From Brevundimonas sp. (GTDB lineage: Bacteria > Pseudomonadota > Alphaproteobacteria > Caulobacterales > Caulobacteraceae): 64,000 nucleotides of DNA. A program made the translations under genes and the position numbers. Shown here in pieces: positions 34,923 through 44,992 of the stretch. The DNA lies in assembly GCF_003248455.1 (NCBI RefSeq), contig NZ_QFNM01000010.1, positions 1 through 64,000 on the forward strand. Direction: 5' to 3'. The notes below the pieces were generated by a model. The model made no database searches, was not told the DNA's origin, and worked only from the letters and a program-made list of their open reading frames with translations. Every line of letters begins with the position of its first letter. Positions within the stretch are counted from its first letter, which is position 1.

Positions 34923-34951
34923 AATCTAGGTTGCGATGCACAATGGGTCAA
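34923..34951 (-). promoter_or_regulatory. Sigma-70-type promoter of the candidate sRNA
   Basis: TTGACC at 34946-34951 and TAGATT at 34923-34928 are separated by exactly 17 bp on the minus strand. The predicted transcription start, about 7 nt on, falls at the first base of hairpin 1. Confidence 0.65.
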
Positions 34952-35059
34952 GACCCTCGGTGAATTTGCTCAGGTCACGCCGTGTTACGCAGTTGCGACG
35001 GTGAGCCGCCTTGGACCGGGTCGCGATCCTGGGCGGTTTCGCACCTGCGAAGCCGCGCC

Positions 35060-35743
35060 TCACTGTTCCAGCAGCCGCCGCGCATTGCGTATGGCGCGCG
35101 CAGCCGGCGAGGCCTCCTGGCGATAGATCAGCAGGCCGAACGCGGAGGCCACCCCCAGCGCCAGCCACAGCGGCCCGAACAGCCAGGCCGCCGCCGCCAG
35201 GGCGAAGTAATAGCCCCTCACCCCCTGGCTGAAGGCGCTGAGCGCCGGGTTCAGCAACTGGCCGGCCGCCGCGCTGAATGCTCTGCGATCGGTGCTGGAA
35301 TGCACTTCCGGGGCCGAGCCGATCAGGGCCAGGGTGTAGTTCATCTGGCGCAGCGCCCAGATGAAATCCAGGAAGCCGCGCGTCAGACAGACGATCACCA
35401 GCGCCAGCTTGGCCTCCAGGATCTTCATCGGCACGGTCTCCGCCCCGACAGCGGCGAACCCCTGCAACGCGCTCTCGCCCCCGAACAGGATGCCGCCCAC
35501 CGCCGCGATCAGCAGCAGGTTGGTCGAGGCGAAGAAGGACGCCGAGTTGATCGAATGGCCCATAAGCTGGCTGTCCACCAGCCGAATCTCGCGATGGGCC
35601 ATGGACCGCATCCATACGGCGCGCACATGGGCCATGTCGTCGTTCAGCGAGCCGCCCTTCTTGCCGATGAAGGACAGGATGGGGCCGTAGCCCAGCCAGC
35701 AGATGAAAAACAGCGCAAGCGCCGCCCAGTCGATCCAGCTCAT
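35060..35743 (-). CDS. DUF599 family membrane protein
   Basis: 227 aa with about four membrane helices: IDWAALALFFICWLGYGPIL, SASFFASTNLLLIAAVGGIL, KLALVIVCLTRGFLDFIWAL and ALAAAAWLFGPLWLALGVAS. It has the family's long loop with RAVWMRSMAHREIRLVDSQL and HSINSASFFASTN. Start ATG 35743 places the first helix at the N-terminus. Function unknown. Divergent from ppa. Confidence 0.88.
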   Translation of the reverse strand: MSWIDWAALALFFICWLGYGPILSFIGKKGGSLNDDMAHVRAVWMRSMAHREIRLVDSQLMGHSINSASFFASTNLLLIAAVGGILFGGESALQGFAAVGAETVPMKILEAKLALVIVCLTRGFLDFIWALRQMNYTLALIGSAPEVHSSTDRRAFSAAAGQLLNPALSAFSQGVRGYYFALAAAAWLFGPLWLALGVASAFGLLIYRQEASPAARAIRNARRLLEQ

Positions 35744-35873
35744 AGGCCCATGATGTCCGCGATCCGCCGACCCTGTGCAAGTCCGTTCGCCACAGGTCGC
35801 GCTTGCCGCGGGCGCGCCCACGGCCTATCACCCTTCGCCTTTCGGAATTTCGCAGTCGCAGCAAAGACCCGCC

Positions 35874-36434
35874 ATGAACCTGGACGCCATCCCCGTCGGT
35901 CCGAACGCCCCCTGGGACATCAACGTCGTCATCGAGATCCCGCAGGGCGGGCTTCCGGTGAAATACGAAATGGACAAGGAATCCGGCGCCCTGTTCGTCG
36001 ACCGTTTCCTGCACACCGCCATGTACTATCCGGGCAACTACGGCTTCATCCCGCACACCCTGTCGGACGACGGCGATCCCTGCGACGTGATCGTGCTGAA
36101 CCCCACGCCGGTCGTGCCGGGCTGCGTCATCCGCTCGCGCCCCATCGGCGTGCTGATGATGGTGGACGAGGCCGGCGGCGACGAGAAGATCCTGGCCGTG
36201 CCGGTCGACAAGCTGAACCCCTATTACACCGAGATCGCCAGCTATCGTCAGCTGCCGGCCATCCTGATCGAGCAGATCGAGCACTTCTTCACCCGCTACA
36301 AGGACCTGGAGAAGGGCAAGTCGGTAACGGTCAAGGGCTGGGGCGACGCGGGCGAGGCCGCCGCCCTGATCGAGGCCGGGATGAAGGCCCATCAGGACAA
36401 GCTGGCCAAGAAGAAGGCCGCCGACGCCGCCTGA
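35874..36434 (+). CDS. ppa: Inorganic pyrophosphatase
   Basis: 186 aa family I soluble PPase hydrolysing pyrophosphate to drive biosynthesis. Catalytic segments: EIPQGGLPVKYEMDKESGAL, YPGNYGFIPHTLSDDGDPCD with the metal-binding acidic cluster, and HFFTRYKDLEKGK. ATG at 35874 matches the family start; the longer frame adds an unsupported extension. Ends before a strong terminator, so it is monocistronic. Confidence 0.97.
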   Translation: MNLDAIPVGPNAPWDINVVIEIPQGGLPVKYEMDKESGALFVDRFLHTAMYYPGNYGFIPHTLSDDGDPCDVIVLNPTPVVPGCVIRSRPIGVLMMVDEAGGDEKILAVPVDKLNPYYTEIASYRQLPAILIEQIEHFFTRYKDLEKGKSVTVKGWGDAGEAAALIEAGMKAHQDKLAKKKAADAA

Positions 36435-36460
36435 TCCCGGCGCGGACGCACGACGCACCG

Positions 36461-36491
36461 AGGCGTCCCCCGGTTCGGGGGACGCCTTTCT
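36461..36491 (+). terminator. Terminator of ppa
   Basis: A 12-bp perfect stem AGGCGTCCCCCG / CGGGGGACGCCT with a GTT loop (36461-36487) is followed by TTTCTT, 26 bp after the ppa stop. Confidence 0.9.
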
Positions 36492-36570
36492 TGCAGGTAA
36501 ATGCGGGGGATGCGGCGCCGCGACGCCGTGGCCCCTCCCGCAACGGTTTGCGGCCTCCTATCTGGTCGGC

Positions 36571-37872
36571 ATGACTGAACTGACCCCCCGCGAGATCGTC
36601 TCGGAACTGGATCGCTACATCGTCGGCCAGGACGACGCGAAGCGCGCCGTCGCCGTCGCCCTGAGGAACCGCTGGCGCAGGAAGCGCGTGCCGGCGGATC
36701 TGCGCGACGAGGTGACGCCCAAGAACATCCTGATGATCGGCCCCACCGGCGTCGGCAAGACCGAGATCGCGCGACGCCTGGCCAAGCTGGCCGGATCGCC
36801 CTTCCTGAAGGTCGAGGCGACCAAGTTCACCGAGGTCGGCTACGTCGGCCGCGACGTGGACCAGATCGTGCGCGACCTGGTCGAGAGCGCCCTGGTCATG
36901 GTGCGCGAGCGCCGGCGCGGCGACGTGCGGGCGCGGGCCGAAGCCGCCGCCGAGGACCGCATCCTGGACGCCCTGGTCGGGCCGGGCGCGGGGCCGACGA
37001 CGCGCGACAGCTTCAGGAAGAAGCTGCGGGCCGGCGAACTGGACGACAAGGAGATCGAGATATCCCTGGCCGACAACGCCTCGCCGATCCAGGGGCTGGA
37101 CCTGCCGGGCGGCGGCAACGTCGGCCTGCTGAACCTGTCGGAAATGCTGGGCAAGATGGGCGGCGGGCGCACCAGGACGGTCAAGCTGAGCGTCCGCGAC
37201 GCGACCACGCCCCTGATCGCCGAGGAGGGCGACAAGCTGCTGGATCAGGACAGCCTGACCCAGGAGGCCCTGCTGCTGGCCGAGAACGAGGGCATCGTCT
37301 TCCTGGACGAGATCGACAAGGTGGCGGCGCGCCAGGGCGCATCCGGCGCCGACGTGTCGCGCGAGGGGGTCCAGCGCGACCTCTTGCCCCTGATCGAAGG
37401 CACCACGGTTTCGACCAAATACGGGCCGGTCAAGACCGACCACATCCTGTTCATCGCCTCGGGCGCCTTCCACGTGGCCAAGCCGTCGGACCTCTTGCCC
37501 GAGCTTCAGGGCCGGCTGCCGATCCGGGTCGAGCTGAAGGCCCTGACGCGCGACGACTTCAAGCGCATCCTGACCGAGCCGGAGGCCAATCTGATCCGTC
37601 AGAACCAGGCGCTGCTGGCCACCGAGGACGTGACCCTGGTCTTCACCGACGACGCGGTCGAGGCCATGGCCGATGCGGCCGTGGCGGCCAACAGCGCGGT
37701 CGAGAACATCGGCGCGCGCCGGCTCCAGACCGTGCTGGAGCGGGTGCTGGAGGAGACCAGCTTCAAGGCTTCCGACCTGTCGGGCCAGACCGTCGCCTTC
37801 GACGCCGAGGCCGTGCGCGGCCGCATGGAGGCCCTGACCAAGGACGTAGACCTGAGCCGGTTCATCCTCTGA
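36571..37872 (+). CDS. hslU: HslU, ATPase subunit of HslUV protease
   Basis: 433 aa AAA+ unfoldase: the N-terminal LTPREIVSELDRYIVGQDDA, Walker A GPTGVGKTE, the pore loop GYVGRDVDQ, the insertion I-domain (about residues 110-240), Walker B IVFLDEIDKV, sensor IASGAFHVAKPSDLLPELQG, and the C-terminal DLSRFIL that docks into HslV. Normally encoded next to hslV, which is not adjacent here; ppa and a terminator lie upstream. Confidence 0.98.
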   Translation: MTELTPREIVSELDRYIVGQDDAKRAVAVALRNRWRRKRVPADLRDEVTPKNILMIGPTGVGKTEIARRLAKLAGSPFLKVEATKFTEVGYVGRDVDQIVRDLVESALVMVRERRRGDVRARAEAAAEDRILDALVGPGAGPTTRDSFRKKLRAGELDDKEIEISLADNASPIQGLDLPGGGNVGLLNLSEMLGKMGGGRTRTVKLSVRDATTPLIAEEGDKLLDQDSLTQEALLLAENEGIVFLDEIDKVAARQGASGADVSREGVQRDLLPLIEGTTVSTKYGPVKTDHILFIASGAFHVAKPSDLLPELQGRLPIRVELKALTRDDFKRILTEPEANLIRQNQALLATEDVTLVFTDDAVEAMADAAVAANSAVENIGARRLQTVLERVLEETSFKASDLSGQTVAFDAEAVRGRMEALTKDVDLSRFIL

Positions 37873-37881
37873 GCCGCTGGC

Positions 37882-39156
37882 TCAGCGATCCCGCTTCAGG
37901 CGGCGTTTCAGCAGCTTGTCCGCCACCGCCTCGGCCTGGCGCTGGGTGAAGGCCAGGGCCGCCGGATTGCCGCGCCGGGGCCCGACGCTGTCGGCGACCG
38001 TGGCCCCGCGCTCGCCCAGCGGCAGGGGCTTGCCGGTGGTGGTGTCTATGGCGGTCTGGTGCTCGATCTCGGCGTTCAGCGCGGCGCCCAGCAGGATCAC
38101 CTGCACCGACAGCCAGGTCCACAGCAGGAAACCCATCATGGCCGCCAGCGGCCCATAGCTGTCGGTCCGAACGAAGTTGGACAGATACCAGCTGAAGACC
38201 AGCGACAGGCTGACGCTCAGCGTCGCCGAGAAGATCGCCCCCGGCGTCAGCCAGCGCCAGCGCGCGTTCTGGCGGCACGGCCCATAGCGATAGATGACCA
38301 TCAGGGCCAGCACATAGCCCGCGAACAGCAGCGGCCAGCGCAGGGGGGCGAACAGGCCCCACTCCTCCTCCAGGCCGAACAGGCGCACCACCACCGGCAC
38401 CCCGACCACCAGGCCCGAGGTCACGAGCACGGCCAGCAGCCCCCCGACGGTGAAGGCCAGGCAGACCAGGTTGTAGCGGATGAAGTTGCGCTTCTCGGTC
38501 TCGTGGTAGGCGACGTTCAGCCCGTAGAACAGCATCTTGATCGCCCCGTTGGCGGCCCACAGCGACAGGGCCAGGGTCCAGATCAGGGTCAGGGTCAGCT
38601 GGGTGCTGGAATTCTCGGCCAGGCGCTGCATCTGGGCGCCCAGGAACTCGGCGATGGTGGCGGGCATCATGGCCGAGAGGAATTGCAGCCGCCCCCAGGC
38701 GTCGGACGGATCGGCGAACAGGCCGTAGACCGTGACGAACGAGCCCAGCAGCGGAAACAGCGACAACAGGGTGAAGAAGGTCACGCCCCCCGCCACGAAG
38801 CCCACCCGGTCGCCGAAATAGGAGGCCCCGGCGCGCCAGACGATGTCGGTCCAGCCTTTGCGCGGAATGCGGTGCGGCCGGTCGGCCAGCCGGCCGCGCC
38901 CCGGCTCCTTGGCGTCGTAGTCGGCCGGCGTGGGCGGCGGGGGCGGCAGGATCTCGGGCCGGGGCGCGCGCAGCTCCACCCCCACCTTGTGCCCCTGGCT
39001 GTAGAGCAGATGCGCCGCGCCTGCGCCCGCCGCCAGACCGCCGAAGACGGCCGCCAGATAGCGCCACAGGCCGCCTCTCGCCCGGCCGCGCCCCATCGGC
39101 GAACGGGCCGAGACGTTTGCGGTCAGACGGGACAGGAAGGCGGAGCGCTTGGACAT
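37882..39156 (-). CDS. YihY/virulence factor BrkB family membrane protein
   Basis: 424 aa with a cytosolic N-terminal extension (about 95 residues, including ILPPPPPTPADYD) and then the YihY core with six membrane helices (YFGDRVGFVAGGVTFFTLLS, LTLTLIWTLALSLWAANGAI, GLLAVLVTSGLVVGVPVVV, WPLLFAGYVLALMVIYRY and so on). Once annotated as RNase BN, but the family is an uncharacterised membrane protein. Convergent with hslU. Confidence 0.9.
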   Translation of the reverse strand: MSKRSAFLSRLTANVSARSPMGRGRARGGLWRYLAAVFGGLAAGAGAAHLLYSQGHKVGVELRAPRPEILPPPPPTPADYDAKEPGRGRLADRPHRIPRKGWTDIVWRAGASYFGDRVGFVAGGVTFFTLLSLFPLLGSFVTVYGLFADPSDAWGRLQFLSAMMPATIAEFLGAQMQRLAENSSTQLTLTLIWTLALSLWAANGAIKMLFYGLNVAYHETEKRNFIRYNLVCLAFTVGGLLAVLVTSGLVVGVPVVVRLFGLEEEWGLFAPLRWPLLFAGYVLALMVIYRYGPCRQNARWRWLTPGAIFSATLSVSLSLVFSWYLSNFVRTDSYGPLAAMMGFLLWTWLSVQVILLGAALNAEIEHQTAIDTTTGKPLPLGERGATVADSVGPRRGNPAALAFTQRQAEAVADKLLKRRLKRDR

Positions 39157-39233
39157 GATGTGGCGAACGGTATAGCTGGCGACCCGTTCCGCGAAGGCTT
39201 GAAATCGTCGTCCGCCGGGGCCAATCAACGCCG

Positions 39234-40157
39234 ATGACCGACCCGATCTCTCCAAAGCCCGCCCCCGATCAGGCTGACGACGCCCCGACCCTGCTGGCGG
39301 CCTGGAAGGCGGCGCAGGCGCGGCTGAAGACCGGCCGCATCGACAGCCCCGCCATCGACGCCCGCCTGCTGCTGGAGGCCGCCGCCGGCGCCAGCCGCAT
39401 GGACATCCTGACCGACCCCTACCGCATCGTCACCGCCGACCAGCTGGTCGCCTACGAGGCCATGGTCGAACGCCGGCTGAAGCGCGAGCCGGTGTCGCGC
39501 ATCGTCGGCAGGAAGGGCTTCTGGAAGATCATGCTGAACGTCACCCCCGACGTCCTCAGCCCCCGCCCCGACACCGAGACCCTGATGGACGTGGCCCTGC
39601 TGGCCTTCGCCCGCAACGAGACGTTCGAGGCCATCGACCTGGGGACCGGCTCGGGCGCCATCCTCCTGGCGCTGCTGTCCGAGCGGCCGGCCGCCAAGGG
39701 CGTCGGCACCGACATCTCGACCGAGGCCCTAGCCGTGGCCCGGGAGAACGCCGCCAACCTGGACCTGAACGACCGCGCCGCCTTCCTGCGCACCGAATGG
39801 GCGGCGGGCTTCGGCGACGCCAGCTTCGATCTGGTGCTGTCCAACCCGCCCTATATCCCGACCGACCATATCGCGACCCTGGACCCCGAGGTCCGCGACC
39901 ACGACCCGCATCTGGCTCTGGACGGCGGGCCGGACGGCTTGCAGGCTTACCGCGACCTGGCGCCCGAGGTGAAACGCATCCTGAAGCCGCTGGGCGTCTT
40001 CGCCGTCGAGATCGGTTTCGACCAAGGCCCGCAGGTCAAGGCCCTGTTCGAGGCCGCCGGCTTCACCGACGTCAAGATCGTCAAGGACCTGGCCGACCGC
40101 GACCGCGTCGTCACCAACGGCCCCGACCCCCGGACCAACCCGATCCCGCAGGCGTGA
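39234..40157 (+). CDS. prmC: Peptide chain release factor N5-glutamine methyltransferase
   Basis: 307 aa SAM-dependent enzyme that methylates the GGQ glutamine of RF1/RF2. The N-terminal helical domain (RIDSPAIDARLLLEAAAGAS) is followed by YRIVGRKGFW, motif I AIDLGTGSGAILLALL, and the catalytic NPPYIPTDHI. prfA, its usual partner, is not adjacent in this window. Divergent from the YihY gene with 77 bp between starts. Confidence 0.96.
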   Translation: MTDPISPKPAPDQADDAPTLLAAWKAAQARLKTGRIDSPAIDARLLLEAAAGASRMDILTDPYRIVTADQLVAYEAMVERRLKREPVSRIVGRKGFWKIMLNVTPDVLSPRPDTETLMDVALLAFARNETFEAIDLGTGSGAILLALLSERPAAKGVGTDISTEALAVARENAANLDLNDRAAFLRTEWAAGFGDASFDLVLSNPPYIPTDHIATLDPEVRDHDPHLALDGGPDGLQAYRDLAPEVKRILKPLGVFAVEIGFDQGPQVKALFEAAGFTDVKIVKDLADRDRVVTNGPDPRTNPIPQA

Positions 40158-40552
40158 AGGTTTTCAGACTCTGCGGCGTGAAAAACAGAGTCTGAATAGT
40201 GTGAATCGTCTGAAATCCCCTTCCCCGTTCCTGCCGCGCGTTCGATGCGGACGCGCGAAGACAGGATCGCACGGTTTCGGGGCATGAGAGGAAAGATGAC
40301 GCTGGCGGGCGGCAGGGGGTTGAAATCGTTCGACTGATCCCTCGCGAATAGGATGGCCCCCCGTCCTTTCGTCATCCTCCGGCGAGCCGCATTTTCGCGG
40401 CGCAGACCGGGGGACCCAGCGGCGCCGAAGGCGATCCATCCGACTCGTGATGTTTGGACATCGCGTCCGCGACAGGTTCGCGCACAATCTTAGCTGTATG
40501 GACTCGCTACCTCGAATCGGCGATGTTCTAGTTTCGTTCGATGGAGGCTTGC
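40158..40552. other. Gene-free segment with hairpin and repeat
   Basis: It contains CAGACTCTG (40165-40173) with CAGAGTCTG (40186-40194), a 9-bp hairpin 8 bp after the prmC stop that may end its transcript although it lacks a T run, then an interspersed repeat at 40366-40434. No coding sequence recognised. Confidence 0.6.
40366..40434 (+). repeat. Interspersed repeat, copy 1
   Basis: Begins CTTTCGTCATCCTCCGG and ends GGCGCCGAAGGCGAT. It matches the reverse complement of 40871-40940 closely over about 65 bp and shares its CGTCATCC end with other repeats in the window. Confidence 0.8.
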
Positions 40553-40741
40553 ATGGGCAAGAATACAGGCGAAGGTTTTCGACAAGGCGCCGTTCGCGGC
40601 CGCACCCAATTCCAGCAGCCGAACGGCGACTGGCAAAAGCGCAACGAAGGCAATGGTCAGTTCATGGAGCGAAAATCGTCTCCGGGACCGTTCAAAGGCG
40701 TCGCGAAAGAGCCGGACGGCAGGGACACCAAAAACTCGTAA
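40553..40741 (+). CDS. Small basic protein, conserved hypothetical (MGKNTG-type)
   Basis: 62 aa, Gly/Lys/Arg-rich and without hydrophobic segments: MGKNTGEGFRQGAV, then a KRNEGNGQFMERK stretch and PFKGVAKEP. I recall short bacterial proteins that share this MGKNTGkG...GAVkgRsQ...PFKGV pattern, which points to a real family of unknown function. GGAGG at 40543-40547 gives a good ribosome binding site. It sits alone between repeats, so it may be accessory. Confidence 0.7.
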   Translation: MGKNTGEGFRQGAVRGRTQFQQPNGDWQKRNEGNGQFMERKSSPGPFKGVAKEPDGRDTKNS

Positions 40742-40768
40742 GCGGTTCTATCCGACAAACCCGCTTCT

Positions 40769-40830
40769 CCTTTCGTCATCCTCCGGGCCGCGCAGCGGAA
40801 CCGGGGGATCAAGTGGCGCGCGAGAGCGCG
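40769..40830 (+). repeat. Interspersed repeat, variant copy 2
   Basis: CCTTTCGTCATCCTCCGG then CGCAGCGGAACCGGGGGATC, related to copy 1 in its first 20 bp and its CCGGGGGA end but shorter inside. Confidence 0.6.
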
Positions 40831-40870
40831 AACCTGCCGGGACGAAGTGTTGATCGGAAGTCGGACAGAT

Positions 40871-40940
40871 TTCGCCTTCGGCGCCGCTGGGTTCCCCGGT
40901 CTGCGCCGCGAAGACGCGGCTTGCCGAGGATGACGAAAGG
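40871..40940 (-). repeat. Interspersed repeat, inverted copy 3
   Basis: Reverse complement of copy 1 with few differences (ends GGATGACGAAAG). Copies 1 and 3 flank the small MGKNTG gene as inverted repeats, about 0.44 kb apart. Confidence 0.8.
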
Positions 40941-40953
40941 GAGATCATCAAGC

Positions 40954-41763
40954 GTGGGTGAACCTAGCGACGACTGCAGAATCCTTGTTTTCGTGCGTCC
41001 TGCAAGTAGCAAACCGAATCAATCCCTTGATCTTAGAATGAAGAATTTCCTTCTGACCGGAGAAGGGACTGAGCCTCTCGACGACAAGCGGTTTTCTGCT
41101 CACCACAGGACTGGGAAGATAGCCGACTATCTTCTCTGGAACCGTCAGTTCATCGCGGAACTCAAACAGATTGAGGGATATCCCGCCAAACGAATGACAC
41201 GTCTGCTAGACGACGCGCTCCGCCAAGAACCTCGCATAGTGGTTTTTGGCACCGTGGGAATTAATCGCATCCTAGCGGATCGCAAAAACGGCATCGAAAT
41301 CAATGAAATGATGGTGACGATAGGCGGTCGTCCCGTAAGAAAGATGCTTCAACTAGCAGATCCGCAAATCGGCGCTACTCGTTCAAAAATTGGGCTTCCG
41401 AATGCGGTCGGCTTAGCGATTGTTCTGATCGACGAACCTCAAAAGATCGAGGCGTCAGTCGCGGCTTACGCGGTCCGAGTCGCTCTTCAGGCCAACGAAC
41501 CTGCTCTACGAGAAATCGACTGTGTTTGGGTTTCTATTGAAGCACATCAGGTCGCGCTGCCAGATGGTCAACTAGGTTATCCCGAGCTGTGCATCTGGCG
41601 TGCCGGTCGTCGCTCGGAAATGGAGCGGTTTATGATGGGTCAAATGATCGATGCCTGGGCTCAGTTCAATAACTGCAAACTTGAGAATTTGGACCATACG
41701 AGCGGGTGGGCCACCCTAAAGCCCATAGGCAGAGGGTGGCCTCTATCGCTGCAGCTAGAATAA
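40954..41763 (+). CDS. Hypothetical protein, unassigned, AT-richer than its neighbours
   Basis: 269 aa from GTG 40954 (AAGGGAG upstream); the frame is open further upstream but that part lies in repeats. Soluble, no signal or membrane helix. Recognisable stretches: RILVFVRPASSKPNQSLDLR, LLWNRQFIAELKQIEGYPAK, RIVVFGTVGINRILADRKNG, VSIEAHQVALPDGQLGYPEL. I recognise no family. Codon use is mixed (many A/T third bases) unlike prmC and clpB, so recent acquisition is likely. It ends 2 bp from the convergent clpB stop. Confidence 0.7.
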   Translation: MGEPSDDCRILVFVRPASSKPNQSLDLRMKNFLLTGEGTEPLDDKRFSAHHRTGKIADYLLWNRQFIAELKQIEGYPAKRMTRLLDDALRQEPRIVVFGTVGINRILADRKNGIEINEMMVTIGGRPVRKMLQLADPQIGATRSKIGLPNAVGLAIVLIDEPQKIEASVAAYAVRVALQANEPALREIDCVWVSIEAHQVALPDGQLGYPELCIWRAGRRSEMERFMMGQMIDAWAQFNNCKLENLDHTSGWATLKPIGRGWPLSLQLE

Positions 41764-41765
41764 TC

Positions 41766-44354
<2,589 letters not shown>

Positions 44355-44432
44355 TTGTTCGATTCCCCTCGTAAGGCGGATGGTCTCTCAATGCGTCCTT
44401 TCAGGAAGCGGCGCCTTGAGCTTTCGCAAACG

Positions 44433-44462
44433 AGATGGTGTCGCCTATTTGCCGCACAAGAG
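44433..44462 (-). promoter_or_regulatory. Sigma-32 (RpoH)-like promoter of clpB
   Basis: On the minus strand CTCTTGTG (44455-44462) and CACCATCT (44433-44440) are spaced by 14 bp. This fits the heat-shock consensus CTTGAAA / CCCCATNT well in the -10 (7 of 8) and partly in the -35 (CTTG). Predicted leader about 70 nt. Confidence 0.55.
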
Positions 44463-44475
44463 CGTCCGGCGGAAA

Positions 44476-44853
44476 TCAGAGCCGCCGCAAAGCCGCGATG
44501 TCGGAATCGTCTGGCTGGGAGTTGAAGGCGAAACGCGCGGCCGGCGCCTGCTCGTGCAGCAGATTCATCAGCTGCTCGAACCGCTGGGCCATGGGCGGCA
44601 GGACCCGCAGCCCTGCGCCGATGACGATGACGGTCCAATCGCGCCTGGCCAGGGCGGCGCCGACCTGGGTCTCCAGAGCGTCCTCCTCGCCGGTCAACAG
44701 GATGTCGGCCTCGAAACCCCGCGCTCGCAATCGATCGCGCGATCCCTCCAACCCCTCCATGACCTTTGCGGCCGACATGTCAGGCGGGGCGTCAGGTGCG
44801 TCGAAGTCGATCAGGCTGGGATCTTCGCCGATGATGAGGACGGAAGAGGACAT
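44476..44853 (-). CDS. Conserved hypothetical protein, Rossmann-like
   Basis: 125 aa, no membrane segment. Starts SSSVLIIGEDPSLIDFDAPD, then MSAAKVMEGLEGSRDRLRAR, ALARRDWTVIVIGAGLRVLP and LHEQAPAARFAFNSQPDDS. The alternating strands and helices suggest a small alpha/beta fold. Function unknown; related short proteins occur in other Caulobacterales by my recollection. Upstream of clpB on the same strand. Confidence 0.65.
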   Translation of the reverse strand: MSSSVLIIGEDPSLIDFDAPDAPPDMSAAKVMEGLEGSRDRLRARGFEADILLTGEEDALETQVGAALARRDWTVIVIGAGLRVLPPMAQRFEQLMNLLHEQAPAARFAFNSQPDDSDIAALRRL

Positions 44854-44992
44854 GGTCGCGGTCTCCGGCTGCCCATCCCCAACTCTGACGCCGGCGAAAA
44901 GGTTGCTTGTCGTCGGTCCGCACCACGCGCCCCTTGGCCGCGTCTCTTCCGGGCGCTAGCGTCGCGCTTTCCCGTTCGCCGGAGCCTGCCCC

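Noticed and set aside
36571..37872. ClpX instead of HslU
   Set aside because: No N-terminal zinc finger; the I-domain insertion and the SRFIL C-terminus are specific to HslU.
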